A stretch of DNA of 34,357 bases, taken from positions 1 to 34,357 of the forward strand of contig JBJOPY010000089.1 of assembly GCA_046050405.1 (NCBI GenBank). The letters are read 5' to 3'. Under the pieces are notes generated by a model. The model did not search any database. It had not been told where the DNA came from and was given only the letters and a program-made list of their open reading frames with translations. Positions 16,101 through 23,319 of the stretch are shown here, piece by piece (position 1 is the first letter of the stretch; each line of letters opens with the position of its first letter). Source of the DNA: JADKCL01 sp046050405. GTDB lineage: Bacteria; Bacteroidota; Bacteroidia; J057; JADKCL01. The position numbers were made by a program, and so were the translations under genes.

Positions 16101-16514
16101 GAGCTTTCACTGAATGGCAAGATCGTCATAGACTTGGACGGGCAACCCTTTGAACTGAGGAAGGAAGATGTCGAAATCCGTACGGATGACGTTCCGGGCT
16201 GGCGCGTGGCAGGGAATGAGAAGGTGACTGTGGCGCTGGACCTGACACTGACCGATGCGCTCAAGCGAGAAGGCGTTTCCAGAGAGCTGGTCAGTCGCAT
16301 CCAAGGCATCCGCAAGGACAGCGGACTGGAAGTCACCGACCGCATCCTGATCCGACTTTCCGGTGTGGCCGAGTGGCGAGAGGCTCTCACCGAGAATATG
16401 GATTATATTTGTAGTGAAACGCTGGCGTCATCGCTGGAAATTGACAATAATTTCCAGGATGGCCACCCTGTCGAAATCGATGGGATTCATGGTTGGATAA
16501 AAATTATCTGGTAA
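13131..16514 (+). CDS. ileS: Isoleucyl-tRNA synthetase
   Basis: 1127 residues, class I synthetase charging tRNA-Ile in the cytoplasm. The N-terminal catalytic segment has FYEGPPSANGHPGIHHVMGR: the HIGH position is GIHH (64-67), the form I know from Bacteroidota IleRS. WDTHGLPIELNVEKELGI and the WWLLKQL segment follow. The editing domain includes WTTTPWTLPSN and GTGIVHIAPTFGADDF. KMSKRLGN at 673-680 is the second ATP motif. The C-terminal anticodon-binding region extends to GWIKIIW. Length and motifs fit the longer, eukaryote-like type of IleRS, which tends to be insensitive to mupirocin; that property is inference here. The ATG at 13131 is followed by a typical METKNPTLAKLYQEY start. It is the first gene of a tight group: the dksA-like gene begins 11 nt after its stop. 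Confidence 0.97.
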   Translation: METKNPTLAKLYQEYQKLSLPELDKAILRFWKETDIFKKSISAREGNPSFVFYEGPPSANGHPGIHHVMGRTIKDIFCRYKTLKGYQVHRKAGWDTHGLPIELNVEKELGITKDDIGHRVPVEEYNQACKAAVMRFTNEWNEVTEKMGYWVDLEHPYVTYESKYIESCWWLLKQLFDKNLLYKGYTIQPYSPAAGTGLSSHELNQPGTYQKVKDTTIVAQFKAIRDSRSELLFSKAAGPVYFLAWTTTPWTLPSNTALAVGKGIAYVQVNTTNPYTDAPISIIMAEALMGKVLGIEGPMVDGQGTGKVGGKKIHFMQVGTYSGAELAGIHYEQLMPYVKPEGDAFRVIVGDFVTTEDGTGIVHIAPTFGADDFRVAAQNGIPALLVTHPDGSRGPLVDKKGRFVAEMAPYAGRFVKNYNDDDENAPDYRSTDVMIAIQLKEENKAFKVEKYEHDYPHCWRTDKPILYYPLDAWFIKTTAMKDRMVELNKTIHWKPESTGSGRFGNWLENLVDWNLSRSRFWGIPLPIWATDDASEKKCIGSREELFAEMKKSVAAGFMTAEQADEFAGRDDLHRPYVDYVVLVSETGKPMHREPDLIDVWFDSGAMPVAQLHYPFENQELFDQNFPGDFIAEGVDQTRGWFFTLHAIATMVFDKVAYKNVVSNGLVLDKDGVKMSKRLGNVVDPFKMLRTYGADTVRWYMVGNTAPWDNLKFNEEHMKETQQGYFGTLFNTYFFFAQYANVDGFDHRQPRIPVSERREMDRWAMSKLNTLIADVDAALGNYEPHRGIKAMEAFLDELSNWYVRLSRRVFWKGEMSGEKVAAYQTLYECLLTLSKMMAPYAPFYSEKLYGDLNRVTGLEPYESVHLCRFPSSNPAEIDHDLEQRMAFAREITSLVHSIRKHPQVNLKVRQPLARVLVPVLSEEMARQVMAVKDIILSEVNVKALELVRDGDGNAVIVKKAKANFKALGSRLGAKMKFAAAAVEKFGNQEFAELSLNGKIVIDLDGQPFELRKEDVEIRTDDVPGWRVAGNEKVTVALDLTLTDALKREGVSRELVSRIQGIRKDSGLEVTDRILIRLSGVAEWREALTENMDYICSETLASSLEIDNNFQDGHPVEIDGIHGWIKIIW

Positions 16515-16525
16515 ATTCGTAAATT

Positions 16526-16906
16526 ATGGAAGCGAAGGAGAAGAATTTCTACAGCAAGGCGGAACTTGAGGAGTTCAGGATTCTGATCACCGAAAAACTG
16601 TTGCTCGCGGAGCAAGAGTACAAGGATCTCGCAGAGAGTCTTCGCGACAGCAACCTCACCTCCGCCGACGGTTACAACATGACCGAGTTTGGCAGCGACA
16701 CCTTGGAAAAGGAACAGACAGAGATGTTCATGGCGCGTCAACAGAAATTCATCGGGTCGCTGCACCGGGCCCTGGAACGGATCCAAAACGGCACCTATGG
16801 GCGTTGCAAAGAAACAGGAAAGCTCATTTCCAAGGAGCGCCTCAGAGCCGTTCCCCATACGGAGCTTTCCATCGAGGCCAAGCGAACCCAACAACCAAAG
16901 CCCTGA
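16526..16906 (+). CDS. DksA/TraR-family protein lacking the zinc-finger cysteines
   Basis: 126 residues. An N-terminal coiled-coil of two helices (about 8-80: AELEEFRILITEKLLLAEQE, LEKEQTEMFMARQQKF) is followed by the DksA-type C-terminal segment ALERIQNGTYGRCKETGKLI then SKERLRAVPHTELSIEAKR. DksA/TraR proteins enter the RNA polymerase secondary channel and modulate initiation, often with ppGpp. Classical DksA has four zinc-binding Cys; here only one (in GRCKETG) remains, so the globular part must be held without zinc. This Cys-poor form seems usual in Bacteroidota. The tip residues that act at the polymerase active site (a DxxDxA-type motif) are not obvious, so a DksA-like activity cannot be assumed. 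It sits between ileS (11 nt) and lspA (24 nt), presumably cotranscribed. Confidence 0.85.
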   Translation: MEAKEKNFYSKAELEEFRILITEKLLLAEQEYKDLAESLRDSNLTSADGYNMTEFGSDTLEKEQTEMFMARQQKFIGSLHRALERIQNGTYGRCKETGKLISKERLRAVPHTELSIEAKRTQQPKP

Positions 16907-16930
16907 TCGCACGAGACCCTACCCTTCCCG

Positions 16931-17659
16931 GTGAGTAACACGCAAAAGCCACCGTTCGGAGACCTTTCGGAACAGGGTACTCCGGGGCGGATATTGTACG
17001 ATTACAGATTTTTCTGGTGTGCGTTCATGGTGGTCATCATCGACCAAGTGGTCAAGCTCGGCGTGAAGCTCACCATGCAACCCTATGAAGAAGTCAGGGT
17101 GCTTGGTGATTTTTTCCGTATCAACTACATCGAAAACAAGGGTGCTGCCTTCGGGCTGACCATTCGGGATCTCATGGCCAAGGTGGGAGTCAGCATGAGC
17201 GACGAAACGGCCAAGCTTTCCCTGACCATGTTTTCCATACTAGCAGTGGTCGTGATCCTCTATCTGCTTCAGCGGGTCAGGGATTCCCGAACCTCCCTCC
17301 CCCACTTCCTGGCACTGATCTTGGGGGGTGCCATCGGCAACATCGTCGACCGCGCATTCTACGGCGTCTGGTTTGCCGGAATCAATGACTATGAGGGCGG
17401 GCTGCTGCATGGCCGGGTCGTGGATATGTTCTATTTTGACCTGGTGCATGGCAATGTTCTGGGCTTGGAACTGAACCTGCTTCCTGTGTTCAATGTGGCG
17501 GATGCTGCCATTACGGTCGGCATCATTGCCATCGTTTTTTTTCAAAGGAGGTTCTTCAGGAATATCCATGAAGAGCCGAGGCTTGCCGATTCTGTCGCTG
17601 TGGCTCCCCCCTTGGAGCCTGGTGGCATGGATGAGGTCCATGACCGGACGGGCTCATGA
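16931..17659 (+). CDS. lspA: Lipoprotein signal peptidase (signal peptidase II)
   Basis: 242 residues, longer than the 160-170 of E. coli LspA but of the size seen in Bacteroidota. It is an inner-membrane aspartyl protease that removes signal peptides from prolipoproteins. Four hydrophobic segments are visible. Motifs: VIIDQVVK in the first membrane helix, NYIENKGAAFG at 65-75, GNIVDR at 136-141, and the catalytic aspartates D165 in GRVVDMFYFD and D191 in FNVADAAI. An insertion of about 15 residues (LMAKVGVSMSDETAK) follows the GAAFG motif. The start is GTG at 16931, 24 nt after the dksA-like stop; the next in-frame ATG lies inside the first membrane helix. It probably closes the ileS operon. 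Its substrates would include the lipoproteins encoded at the left end of the window. Confidence 0.95.
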   Translation: MSNTQKPPFGDLSEQGTPGRILYDYRFFWCAFMVVIIDQVVKLGVKLTMQPYEEVRVLGDFFRINYIENKGAAFGLTIRDLMAKVGVSMSDETAKLSLTMFSILAVVVILYLLQRVRDSRTSLPHFLALILGGAIGNIVDRAFYGVWFAGINDYEGGLLHGRVVDMFYFDLVHGNVLGLELNLLPVFNVADAAITVGIIAIVFFQRRFFRNIHEEPRLADSVAVAPPLEPGGMDEVHDRTGS

Positions 17660-17668
17660 GCCGTGTCC
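17646..17668 (+). terminator. Hairpin spanning the lspA stop codon
   Basis: GGCTCATGAGCC (17651-17662) is a perfect 12-bp palindrome, flanked by GGAC (17646-17649) and GTCC (17665-17668), so an extended stem can form over the lspA stop codon at 17657-17659. No U run follows. It may end or protect the ileS-dksA-lspA transcript together with the next hairpin. Confidence 0.35.
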
Positions 17669-17695
17669 TGTAAAGGGCTCCAACCGTCCGGAATC

Positions 17696-17718
17696 CTGAA
17701 AACATGCAGTGTTTTCGG
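17696..17718 (+). terminator. Hairpin between lspA and nuoF
   Basis: CTGAAAACA (17696-17704) pairs with TGTTTTCGG (17710-17718), nine pairs including one G-U, around a five-base loop. It lies midway in the 120-bp gap between lspA and nuoF and is a plausible end of the ileS operon, though no T run follows. The nuoF promoter would have to lie in the AT-rich stretch just after it (17730-17750). Confidence 0.4.
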
Positions 17719-17779
17719 CTGAATCTGAGAAATTATTTATAATTTTAAGGTTCATTTCTGAATAGAGTTCGATCCGAAA

Positions 17780-19072
17780 ATGGAAAATTGGCGAGAGTAC
17801 AAGAAAGTTTTGCTTCCGGACATTCCGAACCTGAATCGCATAGATGTGTACATGCGTCACGGCGGGTATGAAATGCTGAGGAAGGTCGTGACCTCGGACG
17901 ACTGGGATCCGAAGAAAGTTATCGATGAGGTGAAGGCTGCAAACATCAGGGGCCGGGGTGGAGCTGGTTTCAATGCCGGGCTCAAATGGTCCTTCATGCC
18001 ACCCAAAAAGCCCAACTTACCTAGGTACCTAGCCTGCAACGGCGATGAGTCCGAACCTGGCACCATCAAGGATCGCCGCATCTATGAGTTCAACCCGCAC
18101 CAGTTCATCGAGGGTGCCATCATCGCATGCTATGCGATGGAGATGGATGCCGCCTATGTCTATATCCGTGGGGAATACATGGATTATATCGACATCATGC
18201 AGCGGGCCGTGGACGAAGCCTATATGAAAGGGTTTGCAGGCAAGAACCTCTTCGGGACGAATTTCTCCTGCGAGGTGTTCGTGCACACAGGGGCAGGCGC
18301 CTACATCTGCGGCGAAGAAACTTCCCTGATGGAATCATTGGAAGGAAACCGCCCTTATCCCCGGTCGAAGCCGCCGTTTCCAGCACAGTACGGTCTCTGG
18401 GGGAAGCCCACGACCATCAACAACATTGAGACGCTGACCAATGTGCCGCTTGTCATCCGCCATGGGGCGAAGTGGTGGTCCTCCATCGGTGCCCACACAC
18501 ATCCCGGCCCGATCCTTTACGGCATCTCCGGGCATGTGAACCGCCCCGGGGTGTACGAGTATCCGACAGGGATGAAGCTCACGGACATGATTTATGAAGT
18601 CGCCGGAGGCATGCGAAACGGAAAAAAGATCAAGTGCGTGGTTCCTGGCGGTTCTTCATGCCCCTTTCTCACCGCCGATGAGGTACACAGCGGCCTCACC
18701 ATGGACAGCGATTCCTTGCGCAGTGTAGGCTCCGTATTGGGCACTGCTGGAATGTGCGTGCTGAACGAAGACACTGACATGGTGAAATTCACCTACCGTG
18801 TGGCAAAATTCTACGACCACGAGTCATGCGGACAATGTACGCCCTGCCGTGAAGGCACGGGATGGTTTGTGAAGACGTTGCGCAAGTTCGTCGACCGCAC
18901 GGCGACCACACGTGACATCGAGGTTCTCCTGGAACTCTGCGATACCTTGGAGGGGAGGACGGTTTGTGCATTGGCAGACGCTACCGCATGGCCGGTACGC
19001 TCGGCATTGAAGAAATTCCGTGCAGACTTCGAAGCACGAGTGACTGAAAAGGCTGTCTCCGCTGTTCGCTGA
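17780..19072 (+). CDS. nuoF: NADH-quinone oxidoreductase subunit F
   Basis: 430 residues. NuoF is the NADH-oxidising subunit of respiratory complex I, on the cytoplasmic arm, carrying FMN and the N3 iron-sulfur cluster. Seen: the FMN-binding glycine loop RGRGGAGF (57-64), LACNGDESEPGT, the NADH/FMN segment GAGAYICGEETSLMESLEG, KPPFPAQYGLWGKPTTINN, and the [4Fe-4S] ligands SCGQCTPCREG (C350, C353, C356) with the fourth Cys C396 in RTVCALAD. No key residue is missing. The ATG at 17780 fits the family's usual start. No other nuo gene is in the window: upstream is lspA, downstream 32 bp away is sucA on the same strand, so nuoF may be read together with sucAB. This spacing is odd, since nuoE and nuoG normally flank it. 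Confidence 0.95.
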   Translation: MENWREYKKVLLPDIPNLNRIDVYMRHGGYEMLRKVVTSDDWDPKKVIDEVKAANIRGRGGAGFNAGLKWSFMPPKKPNLPRYLACNGDESEPGTIKDRRIYEFNPHQFIEGAIIACYAMEMDAAYVYIRGEYMDYIDIMQRAVDEAYMKGFAGKNLFGTNFSCEVFVHTGAGAYICGEETSLMESLEGNRPYPRSKPPFPAQYGLWGKPTTINNIETLTNVPLVIRHGAKWWSSIGAHTHPGPILYGISGHVNRPGVYEYPTGMKLTDMIYEVAGGMRNGKKIKCVVPGGSSCPFLTADEVHSGLTMDSDSLRSVGSVLGTAGMCVLNEDTDMVKFTYRVAKFYDHESCGQCTPCREGTGWFVKTLRKFVDRTATTRDIEVLLELCDTLEGRTVCALADATAWPVRSALKKFRADFEARVTEKAVSAVR

Positions 19073-19104
19073 CCCTGGTTCTTTTGTTCATTGATCATTG
19101 AAAA

Positions 19105-21864
19105 ATGGCATCTAACTTTTCCTATCTGAGCAATGCCGAGCCTGGATACATTGACCAGATCTATCGGCAATATCTCAGCGACCCGGCGAGCGTGGACTAC
19201 GGCTGGGCCAAGTTTTTCGAAGGCTTCGACTTTGCCCGGCTGCAAGCCGGAGATGCAGCCACGGCAAACACGGACCTCAAAGAAATCCAAGTGTTGAATC
19301 TGATCAATGCCTACCGTTCACGAGGGCATTTGTTCACGAAAAGCAACCCTGTCAGGGAACGTCGCAAGTATAGCCCAACGCTGGCGCTCGAGAATTTCGG
19401 ACTGGGCGATGCGGACCTTGGCACGATTTTCCACGCGGGCGTGGATGTAGGGCTGGGGCCGGCAACGTTGCGCGACATCGTCGCCCTGCTTGAAACCACT
19501 TATTGCCGCCACATCGGGGCAGAGTACATGTTCATCCGGGAGCCTGAGATCGTGGATTGGCTCCGTACCAAGATGGAGACTGCGCGCAATATGCCATCCT
19601 TCTCCAAAGAGCAGCAATTGCGCATCCTCTCCAAGCTGAACGAGGCTGTCGTCTTCGAGGACTTTCTCGCCAAGAAGTATGTCGGCGAAAAACGTTTCTC
19701 CGTCGAGGGTGCCGAGACAACGATTCCAGCCCTGGACGAAATCATTGAAGCCGGCTCCGAACTCGGGGTACAGGAATACGTGATCGGGATGGCCCATCGC
19801 GGCCGACTGAACATCCTAGCCAACATCCTTAAAAAGCCATATTCCGAGATTTTTACGGAGTTCGAAGGCTATTACCAAGAAATTGACGACTTCGCAGGGG
19901 ATGTAAAGTACCATCATGGCTATTCTTGCGACATCACTTCCCGTGCCAATGTACGGGTGCACCTGTCCCTCTGCGCCAATCCATCCCACCTGGAGGCAGT
20001 CGGCCCAGTGGCCCAAGGAAAGGCGCGCGCCAAGCTTGACCAAAAGTATGCAGGCGACCGCAAGAAGATCGTCCCGATTCTCATCCACGGAGACGCTGCT
20101 GTCGCCGCCCAAGGCATTGTGTACGAGCAAATCCAAATGAGCGAATTGGAAGGATACCAAGCCGGCGGCACCATACACTTGGTCATCAACAACCAAGTTG
20201 GTTTCACCACCAACTATACCGATGCACGCACGAGCACCTACTGCACGGACGTGGCCAAGGTGACCAACTCTCCAGTCTTCCATGTGAACGGAGACGATGT
20301 GGAAGCGGTCGTCTATGCATGCAACCTGGCAATGGAGTTTCGGCAGCGGTATCACCGTGACGTTTTCATCGACCTGCTTTGCTATCGCCGCTGGGGACAC
20401 AACGAAGGCGATGAGCCGCGCTTCACGCAGCCGATCTTGTACAAGGAGATCGAGGCACACAAGAATCCACGGGATATCTATTTCGAATCCCTCCTGAATC
20501 AATCGGTGGTGACGGCAGGCTACGACAAGGAGCTTGACAAGGCATTCCGGTCCTCACTTCAGAGCGACTTGAACTCGGTGAAGCAGAGCGGGCAGGCCGT
20601 CAAATACAGTTTCGGGGAATCTGTCTGGAAAGGCATCCGCCGCGAGCAGGAGTCCGATTGGGTGCAAAGCCCCAACACAGGCGTTGAACTGTCCCTGCTG
20701 AAGTCCCTCGCCGACAAAATGGTCGATCTGCCAAATGACAAGGCGTTTTTTGACAAGACCATTAAGATTTTCGACCAACGGAAGGATCAAATCAAGGCTG
20801 ACAAACTTGACTGGTCCATGGGTGAATTGCTCGCGTATGCCACATTGCTGAATGAAGGCTTCGGGGTCAGGTTCTCGGGGCAGGACGTAGAGCGGGGTAC
20901 ATTTGCACATCGTCATGCCGTATTGAAGATTGATCAAACGGAAGAAGAATATGTGCCCCTGAACAATCTTGGCTACAAGAACAAAATCAACATCTACAAC
21001 TCCCTACTGAGTGAGTATGCCGTCCTAGGCTTCGAATACGGCTATTCATTATCCTCTCCGAATCACCTGACGATTTGGGAGGCGCAATTTGGAGATTTCG
21101 GAAATGGTGCCCAGGTCGTGATCGACCAATTCGTCTCCTGTTCCGAACAGAAGTGGATGCGCCTGAGCGGTCTCACGATGCTGCTCCCCCACGGGTATGA
21201 GGGCCAAGGCCCGGAACACTCCTCTGCGCGGATTGAGCGCTTCCTGGAGATGTGCAGCAGCAACAACTGGCAGATTGTCCAGCCCACGACGCCCGCACAG
21301 ATGTTCCATTTGTTGCGTCGCCAGTTGCACCGCGAATTCAGGGTTCCATTGATCGTTTTCACACCGAAGGGATTGCTCCGCTTGCCAGAAGCGACCAGCA
21401 GGCTGGCGGAACTCAGCGATGGACACTTTCAAGAATTGATTGATGACACCCTCGTGGATGCCGCAGCGGTTGAGCGTGTCCTGATGGTCTCCGGCAGGCT
21501 GTACTACGAGCTTGTCAAGCGGCAGAAGGAAGAATCCCGCATGGATGTCGCTGTCGTGCGCCTGGAGCAGATCTATCCTCTTCCGACACGTCAGATTGAG
21601 GCCGTCAAGGCCAAATACAAGAATGCCAAGCAATGGTTCTGGGTTCAGGATGAACCCGAGAACATGGGTCCATGGTCGTTCCTCCTCCGGAAGTTGCGCG
21701 ACCTCCCATGGGAGGTCATCTCCCGCCCTGAAGGTGCAAGTCCGGCCACGGGATATAAGAAGCTTCACTTGACGGAGCTAAAATCCATTCTGGATCGCGC
21801 ATTTGCGGCCACACCATCGGACAGTGTCGCAAGAAAAGCAATAGAAGTACTTTCGAAAACATAA
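19105..21864 (+). CDS. sucA: 2-oxoglutarate dehydrogenase E1 component
   Basis: 919 residues, the usual size. E1 is the thiamine-diphosphate enzyme that decarboxylates 2-oxoglutarate and passes the succinyl group to the lipoyl arm of E2 in the TCA cycle. Seen: the N-terminal E2-binding type start (FSYLSNAEPGYIDQIYRQY with GWAKFFEGF), AHRGRLNILANILKKPYSEI at about 230, NPSHLEAVGPVAQGKARAK at about 291, and the ThDP/Mg region HGDAAVAAQG (about 328) to INNQVGFTT (about 360). The C-terminal half has GTFAHRHAVL, WEAQFGDFGNGAQVVIDQF and LPHGYEGQGPEHSSARIERF, the last typical for the family. The start ATG at 19105 is preceded by a near-palindrome TTCATTGATCATTGAA (19087-19102). The stop is 5 bp before sucB, so the two are cotranscribed. 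The E3 gene is not in the window. Confidence 0.97.
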   Translation: MASNFSYLSNAEPGYIDQIYRQYLSDPASVDYGWAKFFEGFDFARLQAGDAATANTDLKEIQVLNLINAYRSRGHLFTKSNPVRERRKYSPTLALENFGLGDADLGTIFHAGVDVGLGPATLRDIVALLETTYCRHIGAEYMFIREPEIVDWLRTKMETARNMPSFSKEQQLRILSKLNEAVVFEDFLAKKYVGEKRFSVEGAETTIPALDEIIEAGSELGVQEYVIGMAHRGRLNILANILKKPYSEIFTEFEGYYQEIDDFAGDVKYHHGYSCDITSRANVRVHLSLCANPSHLEAVGPVAQGKARAKLDQKYAGDRKKIVPILIHGDAAVAAQGIVYEQIQMSELEGYQAGGTIHLVINNQVGFTTNYTDARTSTYCTDVAKVTNSPVFHVNGDDVEAVVYACNLAMEFRQRYHRDVFIDLLCYRRWGHNEGDEPRFTQPILYKEIEAHKNPRDIYFESLLNQSVVTAGYDKELDKAFRSSLQSDLNSVKQSGQAVKYSFGESVWKGIRREQESDWVQSPNTGVELSLLKSLADKMVDLPNDKAFFDKTIKIFDQRKDQIKADKLDWSMGELLAYATLLNEGFGVRFSGQDVERGTFAHRHAVLKIDQTEEEYVPLNNLGYKNKINIYNSLLSEYAVLGFEYGYSLSSPNHLTIWEAQFGDFGNGAQVVIDQFVSCSEQKWMRLSGLTMLLPHGYEGQGPEHSSARIERFLEMCSSNNWQIVQPTTPAQMFHLLRRQLHREFRVPLIVFTPKGLLRLPEATSRLAELSDGHFQELIDDTLVDAAAVERVLMVSGRLYYELVKRQKEESRMDVAVVRLEQIYPLPTRQIEAVKAKYKNAKQWFWVQDEPENMGPWSFLLRKLRDLPWEVISRPEGASPATGYKKLHLTELKSILDRAFAATPSDSVARKAIEVLSKT

Positions 21865-21869
21865 GCCGC

Positions 21870-23093
21870 ATGATTCTTGAAGTGAAAGTCCCGGTTCCGG
21901 GCGAATCGATCACAGAGGTTGAGCTTGGAGCTTGGCTGGTCAATACAGGAGACATCGTTCAGATGGATGACGAATTGGTGGAAATCAACTCCGACAAAGC
22001 CACGCTCAGCATCAATGCCGAGGGTGGAGGCAGAATCGAGATCTTGAAAAAGGAAGGCGAGATCGTCCGTGTCGGAGAAGTCGTCGCCAAGATCGATGCC
22101 TCCGTCGCGGGGGCAGCACCAGATGCCAGACCCGCCACCGAAACCGCCGCCGAACCTATCCCCCCCCGGGTGGATGCCGGAAAGGGCTCCGCCTACACGG
22201 AGGGTGTCGCATCTGTGTCCGCAGAAAAAATGATGCGGGACAAAGACATCGCCAAGGAATCCGTGGCAGGGACGGGGCGTGGCGGTCGCGTGACCAAGAC
22301 CGACGTGGTGGAAGCAGTGAAAAACCAAGGCAATGCCTCGACACTGCCCAAGGCTGAACAAACGGTCACGGGCACACCCGCACCTCCAGGCGATCGCACC
22401 AGCGAGCACAAGAAGATGACCGTCCTGCGTCGGAGGATTGCCGAGCGATTGGTCGGGGCTAAAAACAACACTGCCATGCTCACCACCTTCAATGAGGTGG
22501 ACATGCAAGCAATCAAGGATCTCCGTGCGCTGTATAAAGACAAATTCAAGGAAGTACATGGTGTAGGCCTTGGCTTCATGGGCTTCTTCGTACGCGCATG
22601 CTGCGAGGCCATGAAATTTGTCCCGAACATCAACTCTCAGATCGACGGCGACGACATGGTGAGCTTCCGCTACATTGATATCGGTGTGGCCGTCAGCACG
22701 GATCGTGGCCTGGTGGTTCCTAACATTCGCAATGCCGAGAAGATGACTATCTTGGAAATCGAGAAGGTGATCGCAGCCTACGCCATCAAAGCCCGTGAAG
22801 GCAAGATCACCATCGAAGACATGACTGGCGGCACCTTCACCATCACCAACGGCGGTGTCTTCGGATCCATGCTCTCAACACCTATTTTGAACCCGCCGCA
22901 GAGTGCCATCCTCGGCATGCACAACATCGTCGACCGCCCTGTCGTGGTCGGTGGGCAGATCGTCATCCGCCCAGTAATGTACCTGGCGCTGTCCTATGAC
23001 CACCGAATCGTGGACGGGAAGGAGGCCGTGACCTTTTTATACAAGGTGAAGGAATTCCTCGAGGATCCTGCACGGCTCTTGTTAGGGATTTGA
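21870..23093 (+). CDS. sucB: 2-oxoglutarate dehydrogenase E2 component (dihydrolipoyl succinyltransferase)
   Basis: 407 residues, the normal length for SucB with one lipoyl domain. Domain order: lipoyl domain (1-76) with the lipoylated lysine K43 in EINSDKATLSI; an Ala/Pro-rich hinge; peripheral-subunit-binding domain (about 110-150: SVSAEKMMRDKDIAKESVAG, GRGGRVTKTDVVEAV); a second linker; and the catalytic acyltransferase domain from about 175 (HKKMTVLRRRIAERLVGAKN). The catalytic HRIVDG is at 378-383. NPPQSAILGMHNIVDRPVVV and TFTITNGGVFGS are typical of the succinyl-specific enzyme. The hinge is short and relatively poor in Ala/Pro repeats. It forms the core of the complex with SucA, whose gene ends 5 bp upstream. 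Confidence 0.96.
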   Translation: MILEVKVPVPGESITEVELGAWLVNTGDIVQMDDELVEINSDKATLSINAEGGGRIEILKKEGEIVRVGEVVAKIDASVAGAAPDARPATETAAEPIPPRVDAGKGSAYTEGVASVSAEKMMRDKDIAKESVAGTGRGGRVTKTDVVEAVKNQGNASTLPKAEQTVTGTPAPPGDRTSEHKKMTVLRRRIAERLVGAKNNTAMLTTFNEVDMQAIKDLRALYKDKFKEVHGVGLGFMGFFVRACCEAMKFVPNINSQIDGDDMVSFRYIDIGVAVSTDRGLVVPNIRNAEKMTILEIEKVIAAYAIKAREGKITIEDMTGGTFTITNGGVFGSMLSTPILNPPQSAILGMHNIVDRPVVVGGQIVIRPVMYLALSYDHRIVDGKEAVTFLYKVKEFLEDPARLLLGI

Positions 23094-23288
23094 TTGGGAT
23101 TGGATTTTGGCGATTTAGGCCTGCTGGACAGATGCACGGCTCAGACTGCTCTTGCAGGTTGCAAGGCTCCCGGGTCGCATTCGAAAACCTTCCCATCCTG
23201 CTCATGCTTCCCCGGCTGGAATCGATAGACTCCCTATTTTTTCGGGAATCCCTTCTCCTCACCATCACTTTTCCGGGAATTTTCGTAG

Positions 23289-23319
23289 ATTCTACTATGT
23301 ATGAGCATCCGAGTAGAAT
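23289..23319 (+). promoter_or_regulatory. Hairpin abutting a start codon
   Basis: ATTCTACT (23289-23296) is perfectly complementary to AGTAGAAT (23312-23319), with a 15-nt loop; the right arm ends on the base before the ATG at 23320. An overlapping imperfect palindrome GTAGATTCTAC (23285-23295) could compete for the left arm. A structure here could hide the ribosome landing site. Function is inferred. Confidence 0.4.
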
